Source: Piromyces finnis (taxonomy: Eukaryota > Neocallimastigomycota > Neocallimastigomycetes > Neocallimastigales > Neocallimastigaceae). From it: a stretch of DNA of 64,000 nucleotides. Location of the stretch: NCBI GenBank assembly GCA_002104945.1, contig MCFH01000008.1:860501-924500 (forward strand), read 5' to 3'. The position numbers were made by a program, and so were the translations under genes. The notes under the pieces were generated by a model, which was given only the letters and a program-made list of their open reading frames with translations, did not search any database and was not told where the DNA came from. This document shows positions 25,763 to 38,900 of this stretch, piece by piece; position 1 is the stretch's first letter, and each line of letters starts with the position of its first letter.

Positions 25763-28637
25763 TTATATAACATTATTGATAAATGTAATGACTTTATCAA
25801 TATTAACTTTTTGATCATTATCTTCGCATGATCTTGACAATGTTATAATTTCCTGTTTATTTAATGTTATATTAAAATATAAAATTAAATTAAATTATAT
25901 TTTAGTCAATATATTTCTAAATTATTTTTCTTTATAATAATTTTTATAATTTAAATTTAATTACATGTGGATTTAAGTATTTCTGGAATAATGGTGTAAT
26001 GATTCCAATGAATTCTTCTCTTTTAATATTTTTTGTAGTTGGAAACATTTGTTTCAACCTTTCCTTATCTTCAGCACTTAAAATACCCTTGATTTTTGGA
26101 ATAATAAGTTCGAAATTTGACATTGGATATTCATCTTTTTTGCATTCCATATAATTAAATACAAATTCATCAGCATCAATCAATGTGAATATTTGACTAT
26201 TAATATTAAGTACTGCTCCAACATATAAATCTTTGCTTGTGTAATATTCAATTGGCTCGGCTGGTTGTTGACTATTAAATATATCTTCTTCTTTTTCTTC
26301 TTCTTCTTTTTTACTTGGTTTCTTAACATAATTACTTTCTAAATATTTTCCACCAACAATACCAGCTGTTTTTTTAAATACTTTTGCAAAATAACCTGAT
26401 GTAATACCAGAATTCCTTTTAAAAAAATAATTATAAATAAATGTCTATAAGTAATTATAATAAAATAAAATTAAAATTAATCTTACCTCTGCATTGGTTC
26501 ATAAATTGAAATCTTATCATCAGATACATGATAACTTATAATAAATCTTCTATCCATATTTTGTTTATATTTTGATTCCTTATATTAAAGATAAGCAAAT
26601 TAATGATCATTCTTTTAAAATAAAAAAAAAAGAAAAGAAAAGAAAAGAGAAAAAAACGTTTCTTTTTGATAATATATTTTTATTGCTTACCATTTTAGCA
26701 ACAAATCTTAAAACTATATGATCATTTTCTAACATTTTAATAATATTTTTTTTTGGTGGTTGTAACACAATGTGCTTTACAGAACCTAACGAATCTTCTT
26801 CAGATCCAAATCCATTATATTGCGGAATTGACTTATAATTTATTATAAATTTTTATAGTTTTAGTTTTCAAAATCACTAATTGATAAATAATAATATGTT
26901 ATTACCTGTCTTGGGATTTCTCCAGGTTTTTCTTTTGGAATATTATATGGCTTAAGTTCATTTTCATTCATTCCAAGATTTTTCATAAAATAATATTTTG
27001 TATAATCATCACAATCATAACTATATTATAATAATGATTTAAATAAAAAATATATTGAATTATTTGTATCACTACATTTAATTTTCTATTATTATATAAT
27101 CATTTTACATTAAACATTTTCTTCCCAAAACATTAATAACTGATCCAATTTTAAAGTCAGACCAATGATATTTTTCGTTTGATTCAAGGTCTTTATATTA
27201 TTATGTTATTTTTGTGATAATAAGCATATTAATTATTTATAAAATTATATATTTTCTTAAAATATAGTTGATGTTGAAAGACAATTAATTATACTAATAA
27301 ATTATCTTTTATATTTACCTTTCATATCTGTAAATATTTTGGGTAATGGTTGCTTCTTTAGAAGGAGAGGAAATGGACTTTTTCCATCATTTGGTTTATG
27401 AACTTCTCTAACCTCAACACAATCATCAACAAGATAATAATGAATAATAAACTCATGTATATCACCAAATAAATTACTTCTATCATCCCAAACACAATAA
27501 AATCTTAATACTTTACGATCAAATTCAATAAAGTGTTTTAATGGATATTCCTTTGACTCTTCAACTTTAATTCTAATAGGTTTATTTCTTTCTAATTGAT
27601 ATGGATCTTCTGGCATTGGTTCTGTTGGATTTAATTCAGTATTTTCAATTTCTTGATAATATCTCTTTTTAATTTTTATATATTAATTTAATATTAATAA
27701 TGCATGTGTAGAAATTTTAAATATATTTTTTAATAATTAATATTATAAAATATAAATATTTATATTTTTAATTTTTAATATATATTATATATATTTACTC
27801 TGGTAAATTCATCACAATCAACAATTCTAATTGTTTTAGAATATAATTTAATATTGATTCCAATATTAAAATCTTTTGGAGTGTAGAACTCACTACTTGA
27901 TTTTGGAATCTTTTGTCTACTAATAAGAACACCTTGTGGTATTCCACTATTTTCAACTTGTGGTTCATTAACTCGCATTGTATTATCTTCTAAATAATAA
28001 TAAATCACCACTTTACGTAAATGATACTGTTCAGATGATTGATATGTTGATTCTTTATAATAGCCAAAAAAACGGAGAACCTTTACATTTATTTAGAAAA
28101 TATATATAATTTTAATATCATTGTTACCAAAAATATAATAATTAAAAATATAAAAATTATAAATACCATTTTATCATATGCTATATATGATGGTACTTTA
28201 TTAAGTTGTTGCTCATTTTGGACCTTTAGAAGTTCGTCATAACTGGAAATTCCTCCTTTTTTATATGGACAAAACTCCTTATTTTTATGAGTATATATAA
28301 TATATGGATTATCTTCCATTTCTTTTAATAATTCTTCAGGTGAAATTTCAGCCTGAACTGGCAATGGATCACCACCAATACCATATTTTAAGTTTCTTGT
28401 CGTCATATAGCCATCATGATACCATAGTGATTGTGATCTTCGAAAATCATTTTTCTAATTATCAATTTAAATAATAATATAATAGTAAAAAGATTATATT
28501 TTAATATCTAGACAATATACATATCTATAGTATCATATTAAAATGTATACAGTAATATCTTCGAAAACATTTCCAGGAAGAAATGGTAAATGTTGAACAA
28601 TATTTGATTTCTCTACTTTTTCTGTTGTATCAGTCAT
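25763..28637 (-). CDS. EFHC1: EFHC1/EFHC2 (Rib72-like) DM10 protein of doublet microtubules
   Basis: Ten exons: 28637-28551, 28454-28167, 28080-27799, 27664-27319, 27190-27109, 27020-26906, 26831-26691, 26578-26487, 26415-25965 and 25852-25763. They give 657 aa against about 640 in human. Three DM10 domains are plain: about 125-220 (VLRFFGYYKES, YYYLEDNTM, NSGIPQG), 260-390 (VLRFYCVWDD, IIHYYLVDD, VREVHKPNDG, LIYDCDDYT) and 425-560 (NGFGSEEDSLGS, VLRFVAKM, ISYHVSDD). A C-terminal region with weak EF-hand character follows. EFHC1/Rib72 binds inside axonemal doublet microtubules and stabilises them. A Lys/Glu insert splits the third DM10, longer than in animals. The ATG at 28637 is followed by the typical N-terminal LPFLPGN. 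The gene is divergent from ZMYND10, with 1.1 kb between starts. EFHC1 or EFHC2 cannot be told apart here. Confidence 0.93.
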
Positions 28638-28644
28638 GTACTTT

Positions 28645-28663
28645 TTATTATTACTATTGTTAC

Positions 28664-28735
<72 letters not shown>
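28645..28735. repeat. (TTA)n microsatellite next to the EFHC1 start
   Basis: About 28 units of TTA lie immediately 5' of the EFHC1 ATG (28637), in its presumed 5' UTR; the first few units are interrupted by C or G. Confidence 0.95.
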
Positions 28736-28737
<2 letters not shown>

Positions 28738-28995
28738 TACTTAAATAGTATTATATAAATATTTTTATAACTATATAATTATTTACACTAAATAATAAAA
28801 TAAAAAAAAATAATATTTAGAACAAAATATATTATTATTATTAATAGAATCCTGAAATTATTATAAATTATAACATATAGCAATTATAATATTATCGGAA
28901 TTGTTTAAATATACTAATAAATTTTTTATATATTATTAAATAAAATTATTAAGGTTAACATAAAAAAAATATTTGTTATAAAATATTATTCTAAA

Positions 28996-29013
28996 TTGTT
29001 AACTCATTAACAA
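28996..29013. promoter_or_regulatory. Inverted repeat resembling an RFX X-box, EFHC1/ZMYND10
   Basis: TTGTTAACTCATTAACAA has perfect 7-base arms around CTCA. Its core GTTAAC-TC-ATTAAC matches the RFX X-box form (GTNRCC, 0-3 bases, RGYAAC) at five of six positions in each half. RFX factors drive ciliary genes in animals; their role in flagellated fungi is not shown here. It is a candidate only. Confidence 0.3.
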
Positions 29014-29651
29014 TTAATTTTTCAATCTATGAATTAAAGTTATTGTTCTTACATATATATTATTAAATATTAAAACTTTACAACAATAATAATAATATTA
29101 AAACTTTAGATTATAATAAATAATAACTATAATGTATTATTTAAGTTATAAAAAAATATATATATATTATTTAAATATTGTTTAATAGTTTGTGCTACAA
29201 AATAAATATTCATTTTTTATTTTTATTTTTTTTTTTTATATTAGTTAATATTATTAATAGTAGATAAATGACATTGAAATGTTTTTTTTTTTATTTATTA
29301 TATAACACTTATACAAAATATAATTAATTAAATAGTTTTTCTATAGAGCAATCATAATTATTCTTTATTAGTTTTATTATAAATCAAAACTTATAAAATA
29401 AATATAAAATGAAAAATAATATATATTAAATATTTCGCATTAGCTATTTTATAAAAGTTATTAAGTAATTATTATTACAATATTAACTATTTAATCTTTT
29501 ATATAACATAATCCACTTATTCATATTGATATAGAATTTCTTTAAATAATTTATAATTAATAAATTATAAATAAATATTATAAATTATTATTAAATACTA
29601 CAATTAATTAATAATCCAATCATAATACAATTTTAATTAAAATAAGTCTTT

Positions 29652-29662
29652 TCAACTCCGAA
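29652..29662 (+). promoter_or_regulatory. TYAACTCCGA motif upstream of ZMYND10
   Basis: TCAACTCCGAA ends 83 nt before the ZMYND10 ATG. The same 11 bases occur at 56612 upstream of the CCDC148-like gene at nearly the same distance, and the ten-base core is found inverted upstream of DNAI7. Candidate regulatory element. Confidence 0.5.
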
Positions 29663-29745
29663 CTAAAAAATTAAGATATAAAATATTGATATTTATGTTA
29701 AATTTTAAATAATTGAATATACTTTTATATTTATTTTAAAAGATA

Positions 29746-30357
29746 ATGATATCAGATAATCAGTAAGTAAATATAATTGTAATATATAATACTTAGTAAT
29801 TTATGATTTATATTTTATTTTATATTAATATATTTATAACATAACAAAGATTTACTAGTGTATTAACTGCGAATGAAGCCGAGGTTTACATTCAAGAGTT
29901 AAGAAAAATCTCTGTTGAAAATTATGGAAATGATAAATGGATGAAACAACATGAATATATTGAAAAGTTGAACATTCAAGTAAAAATAAATTTTCTGTTT
30001 TACTATTAAATGAATATATATAAATATTAAAATGGTGAAATATTAAAATATGAATATAAAATATTTTATAGGCACATTTGAATGTTTCTCAACAATCAGA
30101 AGAATATATTTCTGAATTATTAATTACATATGATAAGGTTATTACATTTTACAATCACATAATATCAGTTTTAAATAATTTCATGGATTTCAACTAATAA
30201 CCATTAATTATTATTAACAAAATAGCTTGAAACATTAATATATAATTTGTTAGTAAGTGAAACATGGAGAAATAAAGTTTATCCATTAATAAGAAATAAA
30301 ATATCTCAGGGTAACAGTTTACGTGTTTATATGATGGTAATATTGTGATTATATCAT

Positions 30358-30400
<43 letters not shown>

Positions 30401-32120
30401 TTAATATTAATATTAACCATTAAATAATTTAAAATAGCTTTATCATGAAGTTACAATTGTTAACTTGTTAGAATTAGTATTGTATAACAAAAATGCATGT
30501 ATATCGGTTGAAGAAAAGATGCTTGATATGGTTGATTATTGCTCAAGAAAAGTCACATTTTTAAATACATGGTATATATATATATATATAAGCGTAAATA
30601 TAATTTAATTTTAATTATTTTATTTGCTAAATAAAAATTATTAATGTTAAAGGGAGGATGATGATGATGAAGATGAAGAAAGTGTTAAAGATATTAATAA
30701 ATTTATGGAAAGAAGTGAAGTTGAAGTAATTAATAATATTGTTATTATTAGTAACTTTTATTAATAAATGTTATTAAAATTATACCTTTTTATAATAAAA
30801 AGCAAATGAATAAGACTATAAGAAAGCAGAATTATGCTATATCAATAAATGCTTTATCTATATTAAGATATATGACTGATTATATTAATGACTTACCATT
30901 AAGTATAATGACAAGACTATTAAATACAAAAGGTATTAACATTTATATTAAGATATTTTATTATGTGTAAAGTATAATAATAAATATTTATTATATTTAA
31001 AAAAGATATGATTACTGCATTATCATATTTAATCGAATCTGTTCCATGGGTAAGAAGAACACCAAGTAATAAAATTTTAAGATGGGAAGGATCAAACTGG
31101 AAGGAAATAAGTAAAAAAGATATTTCAAAACTTTGTCAAGTTGAGGCACAAGTATGTTCTATAATTCTATAATATATTAGATTATATTTATTTTATTTTC
31201 ATTTATAAAATAATTATTTTAATATAAACGATTTAAATTTTAGATTTGGATTGCGTTGTATAATTTGATGGTTGAGCCAGAATGTCGTAGAAAATATGCA
31301 TATACAAATCATACAAGAGAAGTTATTTTGCGAGTAAATAATAAATTATAGTAAAATGAATTATAAATTTAAAATAATACTAAACAAAATTAATTTAATA
31401 CGAAAATAATTATTAGTTAAGACCATATTTAACATCACAATTAATTGATGAATTACCAATCTTAACAGACTTAAAAAGGGTTTTAGATGAATTAAGTATT
31501 TTGAATATTCCAGATAATTCTGTACAAGCTGGGTTGCTAGTGGAACAAGTAATTAAAATATATAAGTTCTTAAACCTATAAATAATTTTATTAAGTTTTA
31601 AATAACACAATTATAGATTCCTGAAATGTTAGAAGAAATTCAAAATGGAAAAGATTGGAAGAAAATAGCAAAAATATGCAAAAAAGAAATTTTAAGTGAT
31701 TCCCAAGAAAATATGATGGCTTTAGCAAAAAAGTATTTATAAAATATAATAATATATAAAAAATCATAATATTAAATTTAAAATTTCATATAATACTTTT
31801 ATTCATAATTATTTAGATTAGCTGGAATGTATAATATTGATCAATATGATTCATTAATCGATACTCCAAAGTGTGCAAAATGTGGAAGACCAGCTGATAA
31901 AAGATGCTCCAAATGTAAAAATGAATGGTAAATTTCAATTATTTTTTAATTTATAAATTTATTCAATATTTTAATTTTTAAAATTTCATATTAATTAAAT
32001 AGGTATTGCTCAAGAGAATGCCAAGTTCATTCATGGTCTACTCATAAAAAAATATGTAATTTAGTTGCTTCATATAATGAAGTAAAACCAAATGAATCAA
32101 AAATTACTGTGCTTAATTAA
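29746..32120 (+). CDS. ZMYND10: ZMYND10, dynein arm preassembly factor
   Basis: Thirteen exons: 29746-29762 (17 nt), 29850-29979, 30072-30137, 30226-30336, 30438-30571, 30653-30725, 30803-30932, 31006-31151, 31244-31333, 31417-31548, 31617-31732, 31817-31927 and 32003-32120. They give 457 aa against 440 in human. The helical body has the family pattern from the start (NEAEVYIQELR, HEYIEKLNIQAHLN, YHEVTIVNLLELVLY, MLDMVDYCSRK). A C-terminal MYND zinc finger follows (about 397-436): CAKCGRPADKRCSKC, then WYCSRECQ and HKKIC, with all the usual Cys and His. ZMYND10 acts in the cytoplasm with LRRC6 and chaperones to assemble axonemal dynein heavy chains. Its presence means this organism makes dynein arms. 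An acidic Asp/Glu insert lies in exon 6. An intron near 30357-30410 contains an (AAT)n run. Confidence 0.94.
30357..30410. repeat. (AAT)n in a ZMYND10 intron
   Basis: AAT units with a few ATT units fill most of the intron between exons 4 and 5. Confidence 0.85.
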
Positions 32121-32958
32121 TCAATTATTAATATTTATTAAAATTTATATTATTTCTTCCAATCATACCATAATTTAATAAAATTTTTTGATATTATAAA
32201 ATAATTATGCGTTTTTAATTAATGAAGTGTTAAAGTATTGATTTGAATTAAATTCTTGCTTTTTTTCTTTTTTCTTTTTTTTTTCTTTTTTATTTTAGAA
32301 TTAATTAGTATTGTCATATAAAAATTTAATAAATTTTCATTTTATATCACTTTCCATTTTGAAAGATATATATTTTGTATTATGTTCTTAAAATTATAAA
32401 TTTAAATTAATATTCAATTAAATTTAAGTAATTAATAATTATATCAAGAATTATATTAAACAATACAATTTATAATTATCAAAAACTAATCATAAATATA
32501 TATTTCTAAAAATATCTATTTATCACTTCCTTTTTTTTCTCGTTCATTTATTATTTTTATTTTTTTTTATTTAAAAAAGTATTGTTAATTACTATTATAT
32601 TATTTTTGGATTAAAAATGGTTAAAATAAAAATTAACTGTCAATTTTAATAATATTAAATTAATGATTATTTTGAGTTTTTGTAAAATTAATTTTGAATT
32701 AAAATTTGAGTTATTTTAAGACATAATATATATTATCATATACATAAAAATTCATAAGATATTCATACTTAAAATTAAAATCTAAAATCTATTACATTAA
32801 ATTATTATTGATTTTTTAAGGTAATTTTGTCATTCATTTGTATTCATAATAAAAATAAGTTATAATTACAACAATATTTTTAAAATGCTATTTATAATAA
32901 TATCAATAATTTACTAAGACAATAAATAATTTAATTTAAAAGTAGATTAAAAACAAAG
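32121..32958. other. Intergenic region between ZMYND10 and TRRAP
   Basis: These 838 bases of tandem spacing contain T-rich and C/T-rich stretches (about 32260-32300 and 32527-32580) and no credible open frame. The TRRAP promoter must lie here. Confidence 0.6.
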
Positions 32959-35900
32959 ATGGATAATCAAAATAATCAAAATATAATCAAGAAAATGGAC
33001 ATTGCATCTACAAAATTGAATGATCTAAATATAGGTTAAATATTATAGTTTATATAAAATATATTTAAGAAAATAATTTCAAATTTAAAATTTTCTAACT
33101 AAAAGTTTGACTTTTAAAAAAAAAATAGATATTGAGGTTAAAATTTCAATATTGAATGAAATAAAAGATTCAATTGAAAATATACAAGCTGTAGAATATT
33201 CACGCTTTTTACATTTATTTTTTCCAGTATTTTTTTCAATTTTAACAAAAACTGAACCTTCTTTTATTAGCACACATCTTAATCAAGTAATTTAGTATTT
33301 TTATATTGTTAGATTACTAGAAAAAAAGAATTTCGAAAAAAAACTAAATATATTAATGAAAAAAACTATTAATTGTTAATAATATAGAAAATAAGAAACA
33401 CTGTTTTAGAAATTATACAAAGGATACCACATAATGAAGCTTTACAAGAGTATGTACCAGATTTAATGAAAATTTTATTGGATCTGTTAAAAAATGATAA
33501 TGAAGAAAATGGAACTATTTGTGTAAAGATTATTGTTGATCTACATAAAAATAATAAAAATATATTGGAAAATTATGTTCAAAGCTTTTTTGACATAGTA
33601 AAAGAAATGTATGGAAATATTAAACAGACTGTTACAAATGTATTTGATGATAATCAACAAACTGTAAGTAATTAAATATTTTTGATTAAAAATATAATAG
33701 TTGTAAATTTCCTTTAGTAATTAATATAAATCTCAGAAATTAATTTTTAATTGCTATATTAATATGAAATATTTTTTATTGAATTTGAATTAATCTAATT
33801 TATAAAGTATTCGTTTATTAATCTATTCATTTTTTTAATTATTATTATTAATCAATACTTAGACAAATGCAGTTGAAAATGCAAATAATAAACTTTCAAA
33901 AAGCATGTATAGTTTTAAAATATTAAAGGAATGTCCAATTATTATTGTTTTGTTATTTCAATTACATAAGAAATTTGTACAATCTAATGTTGAAGCATTT
34001 ATACCATTAATTATAGAGGTAGTTATAAAAATTATTGAAATGATATTGTGGTTAATTTATTTTATCATTAATAATTTAATCATTATATTTTTTAAAATAG
34101 TGCTTAGAATTACAACCTGAAGCGCAAAAACAAGAACACGAGGAAGCTGAGAAGAAAGGTGAGATCTTTATTGGTGTAAGCCCAAGAATTAAAAATAGAA
34201 TAGCATATGTTGATTTTAAAGCATTGCAAGTAAAGGTAATTAGGAAAATTTCAGTATTTAGCAATTAAATTAATAAGCGAGTTTTAAATAATAATATTTA
34301 TTTATAAATAGACATTGTCATTTGTAGCTTATATATTAAGAGGATTTATACAACTATTAGAGCCACATAAAGAAAGAATAGCGAAGTCTGTAATTGAATT
34401 AATGAAAGATTGTCCTCCTGATGCGTCTGGAATTAGAAAAGTATAAAAATCTTAATATTAAATAAAATGATAAAATTTGTAAAAATTATTATTAAATGTC
34501 ATAATATCATATATTTAGGAATTATTAATAGCAACAAGGCATATTTGGTATACCTCATTTAAGTTTGCTTTTATGAAGCACATTGATACTCTTTTAAATG
34601 AAAATGTATTTGTTGGAACGGGTGTAACATCCAGAGAAACATTAAGGTAAAATATCATGTTATTATTATTTTTATAATTTTTAATTTTTATAAATTAAAT
34701 TTTAATTATATTTTTTAAAAAGATCCTTAGCATATAGTATTTTGGCAGATTTATTGCATAATGTAAGATCTGAATTATCACAAAAACAACTATCTAAAAC
34801 CATATATATATATTCAAGAAATTTACATGATCAATCAATATCACCAAATATTCAGACAATGTGTGTAAAATTATTAGTAAATTTAGTTGAAGAAATAGTA
34901 AAATTAAAAAATAAAAATGAAGGTATACTATGATATAAATATATTAATTAGTATTGAAATAGAAATAAAAATTAATTTTTTTTAATAATTTAGCGAGAAA
35001 CTTACTTGTAAGACTCTTAGATGCATTTTCTAAAAAAATTTTAAGTCTTAATACTGCGTTTTCAATTATTATTAAGCATCATTATTTTCAACAGAAACAA
35101 TTAATACGAAAATCTGAAAATTTTGCAAATATTAATCCACCAAAAGGTTATTTAGATTTGGAATATTCACATCCAATTAGATCATGTATGGGTCCATTTG
35201 AAACTTCACAGGATTTAATAAAAGGTAACATTTTTATTTAATTAAATAAAATTAAATAAATAATACAATATTAAATTTGATTATTGATTGGTGTTATAAT
35301 ATTTCATTTTAAATTATAATTATTAAAAAGATATTAAGTTTCTTTTAAAATATTTAATGAGTGGATGTAAACTTGTTGTTGTTGAAATTAAGTCGTGCTC
35401 AATAAAAAATACAAAAATTGAAGGAGAGATTGAAAATAATAAAGAAAAGCAAAATTCATCTAATAATACTACTACGGAAAAAGTACCATACTATAATAAT
35501 ACAGCAGGTTCTGAAAATTGTAATGATAATAATCAACCTGAATTTAATGAAGATGAAATAGAAATATTAATTCGTATATTTAGAGAAGGGTTAAAATGTT
35601 TTAATATATATAATTTAAGTAATTTTGATGAGGAAGGTCAAATAAAGGAAGGAAATGAAATTCAAAAACAGGCAGCATTTATTCAACCAAATTTACCAAA
35701 AGACGGAAAAGAGATGCTTGATTGTTTTTCAGCATTATTTATAACAATTGAGCCATATGCATTTCAAGAAGTATTAACATCTCAAATACCTTTTTTTTAT
35801 GAACAAATTCTTATAAATCCAAATCTTGTAATAATATCACAAGCATTTTTAGCTAAACAAATAATATCCCCTAATTTTGCTAGTATATTGTTAAATTTCT

Positions 35901-38900
35901 TAATGGAAAAGTTAGAAGAATTAAAGGAAGATAATGAATTAAATTGTTTTGTCTTAATAAGATTATTTAAATTTTTGTTTATGTCAATTTCATTATTTCC
36001 ATTAACAAATGAAAAAATATTAAAACCTCATTTGAAGTCTTTAATATTAAAATCATTGGAATTTTCATCTAAAGCTCACAATCCATTAAATTATTTTACT
36101 TTATTACGTTCGCTTTTTAGAAGTATAGGAGGTGGAAAATTTGATCAATTATATAATGAAGTTTCCCCATTACTTTGTATTTTATTAGAGAGCTTAAATA
36201 ATTTATTAGCAAATACACATAAACAACATATGAAAGAGTTATTTGTCGAACTATGTTTAACAGTTCCTGTAAGATTAAGTGTTCTTATTCCATATTTATC
36301 ATATTTGATGAAACCTTTAGTAATAGCTTTGAAGGCTGGTCCAGAGTTAGTAAGTCAAGGTTTAAGAACTCTTGAATTATGTATAGATAATCTTACACAA
36401 GAATTTTTGGATCCAATTATGAATCCTGTTATAAATGATTTGATGGATGCTTTATGGAAGCATTTAAGACCACATCCATATAATATTGTACATAGTCATA
36501 CAACTTTAAGGATTCTTGGTAAATTAGGAGGTCGTAATAGAAAAATGCTTCGAATTCCGTCAGAACTTAACTATTATAAACATGATAAAGCAATGTTAGA
36601 TATTGGATTAACATCAAATTTAGAAAATTTGGTACATATGTTTGATTTAGAACCATGTTTATTTGTAGTCGAAAGACTGATTGATAAAAATTTAGCATCA
36701 AATACTTTATTTTACAAAGAGCAAATGTATCAATTTATAAAGTCATGTATTCCATTATTATTTAATATCGATATTGGAAGTTCTGAGTTATCAGCATTAT
36801 TAAATAAATATATAAATTCAAAAGATAATTTTACTGATATTCAAGTAATAGAAGAAGAAGACTATGAATTATTAGTAGATAGAGTAAGAGAAAAAACTAA
36901 AGTTCAAATTGAACCATCATATAATGCAGTTAAGAAGGTTTTATACTGTTTATATTCATTAGCATCACAAAAAGGATTTGAAGATAAAGAAGTTGTAGAT
37001 TTATGTAGAAATATGTGTATTCATTTTGCAATTTTACATATTGAAGAAATAATGCTTGCTAAATCAAAATTTAATATACAATATACCAAAGTATCCTCAT
37101 TGGATGTCAAATTCAGTCCTTTTTCTACACAAATTGATGCATTTGTTGATGCTATTGTTGATGTCATTGCGTCAGAAGAAAAAGAAAAAAGAACTGTTGG
37201 GGAAAATGCTATTAAATTATTTTATGATACATGTAAAACTTTACTAGGAAACAATAAAGATATTTTGGAACACCTTCCAGTATTCCATAAATTATCAATG
37301 AGATTCTGTTTATATTGTTTTAAGCAAGAATGGTATTATAAAAATGGAGGTAATAGCATAAAATAGTTTTATAATAATTTATAATATTACATTTTGTTTA
37401 AAATTTATGAAGTTGCTTTTTTATTTTTATTAATTATAATTAATACTAAAATTATATAATAATTATGATATATTTTAATTTACTAAATATTTATAATTAA
37501 TATAATATTTAATTTCAATTAATTAACAAAAAAAGGTTGCTTTGGTATTTCTTTATTATGTTCGAAGATTGATTTAGGAACAAAATGGATGTTAGATCAT
37601 GAATTAGAGTTTGTTAAATCATTATTATACGTATTGAAAGATACATCACCAGAAATGGCATCAAATAATATCGATGATGCAACAAAAACACTATCACATG
37701 TATTGAAAGTATGTAATAGAGATAATGATGAAGGACAAGATCGTCAAGCAGAGTTTAAAAATTTAATATTATTATTAGTATCAGAGTTACCAAATTCCAA
37801 TGGTGAAGTAAGAAAAACAGTTCAGTTGTCTCTTCAATTATTAGCAGATTTAACAGGAAATGAGGTAACTGATTTATTGGCGCCTGTTCAAGAAAACTTA
37901 TTGAAACCAATTTTTGCGAAACCATTAAGAACATTACCATTTTCAATGCAGATTGGTCATATTGATGCTGTAACATATTGCTTATCCTTAAGACCACCAT
38001 TATTGCAATTTAATGACGATTTAACTAGATTAATTGCTGAAGCACAGGCTCTAGCTGATGCTGAGGATCAGTCCTTAATTGGAAAAGGTTTACCACATAG
38101 AAATGTTTCATCATTAGTAAAGTTGAGAGTAACTTGTATAAAATTATTATCTACAGCTTTAAATTGCGAAGATTCCGCATTAAATCAAACAAATAACTTA
38201 TCGAAAAAGAATAGAATAATATCTGTATTTTTTAAATCTCTTTATTCAAATTCTAATGATGTGGTGGAAGTTGCAAACAAAGGGTTAAAACAAGTTTTAC
38301 AACAACAGAATAAATTACCAAAAGAGTTATTACAAGTTGGATTACAACCAATTTTAACAAAGTTAGGAGATTATAAAAGTTTAACTGTTCAAGGTTTAGA
38401 GGGTCTAGAAAGGTTATTAGAATTATTAAATAATTACTTTAAGATAGAAATTGGATATAAATTATTAGAACATATGAAGTCCTGGGAAGAGATTGCAACA
38501 AAAGAAAATCATTTTAATGAACCACTTTCAGAAGTTGAATCTATTAAAATAATTGTTCATATTCTTGATGTTTTTTATCAATTACCTCCAGTAGCACATG
38601 TATTAATGGATGAAATCATTACTTTTGTAATTAAAATTGAAAATAAGCTTAAAAGAAAAGTATCAAGTCCATTTAGAAAACCATTAATAAAATATTTGAA
38701 TAAATATGTATCAAAGTCAATTGAATATTTCTATAAAAACTTAACAAAACCAAATATAAGCAAGCTTTTTATTGATATTTTAAAATCAGAATATGCGTCA
38801 GTGTTAAGATTGGAAATAATAAATAATACAAATAATTTAATTGAAAATACATTTGCCATTAAAAAAGAAGATAATGAAGATGCAGATGAGTTACATTATC

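Larger units (their letters stand above)
28638..29745. promoter_or_regulatory. Shared 5' region of EFHC1 and ZMYND10
   Basis: These 1.1 kb separate the start codons of two divergent flagellar genes, so both promoters lie here. The EFHC1 side begins with a TTA repeat (28645-28735). The centre holds an 18-base inverted repeat (28996-29013). The ZMYND10 side holds the TYAACTCCGA motif (29652-29661). No open frame is seen. Confidence 0.6.
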
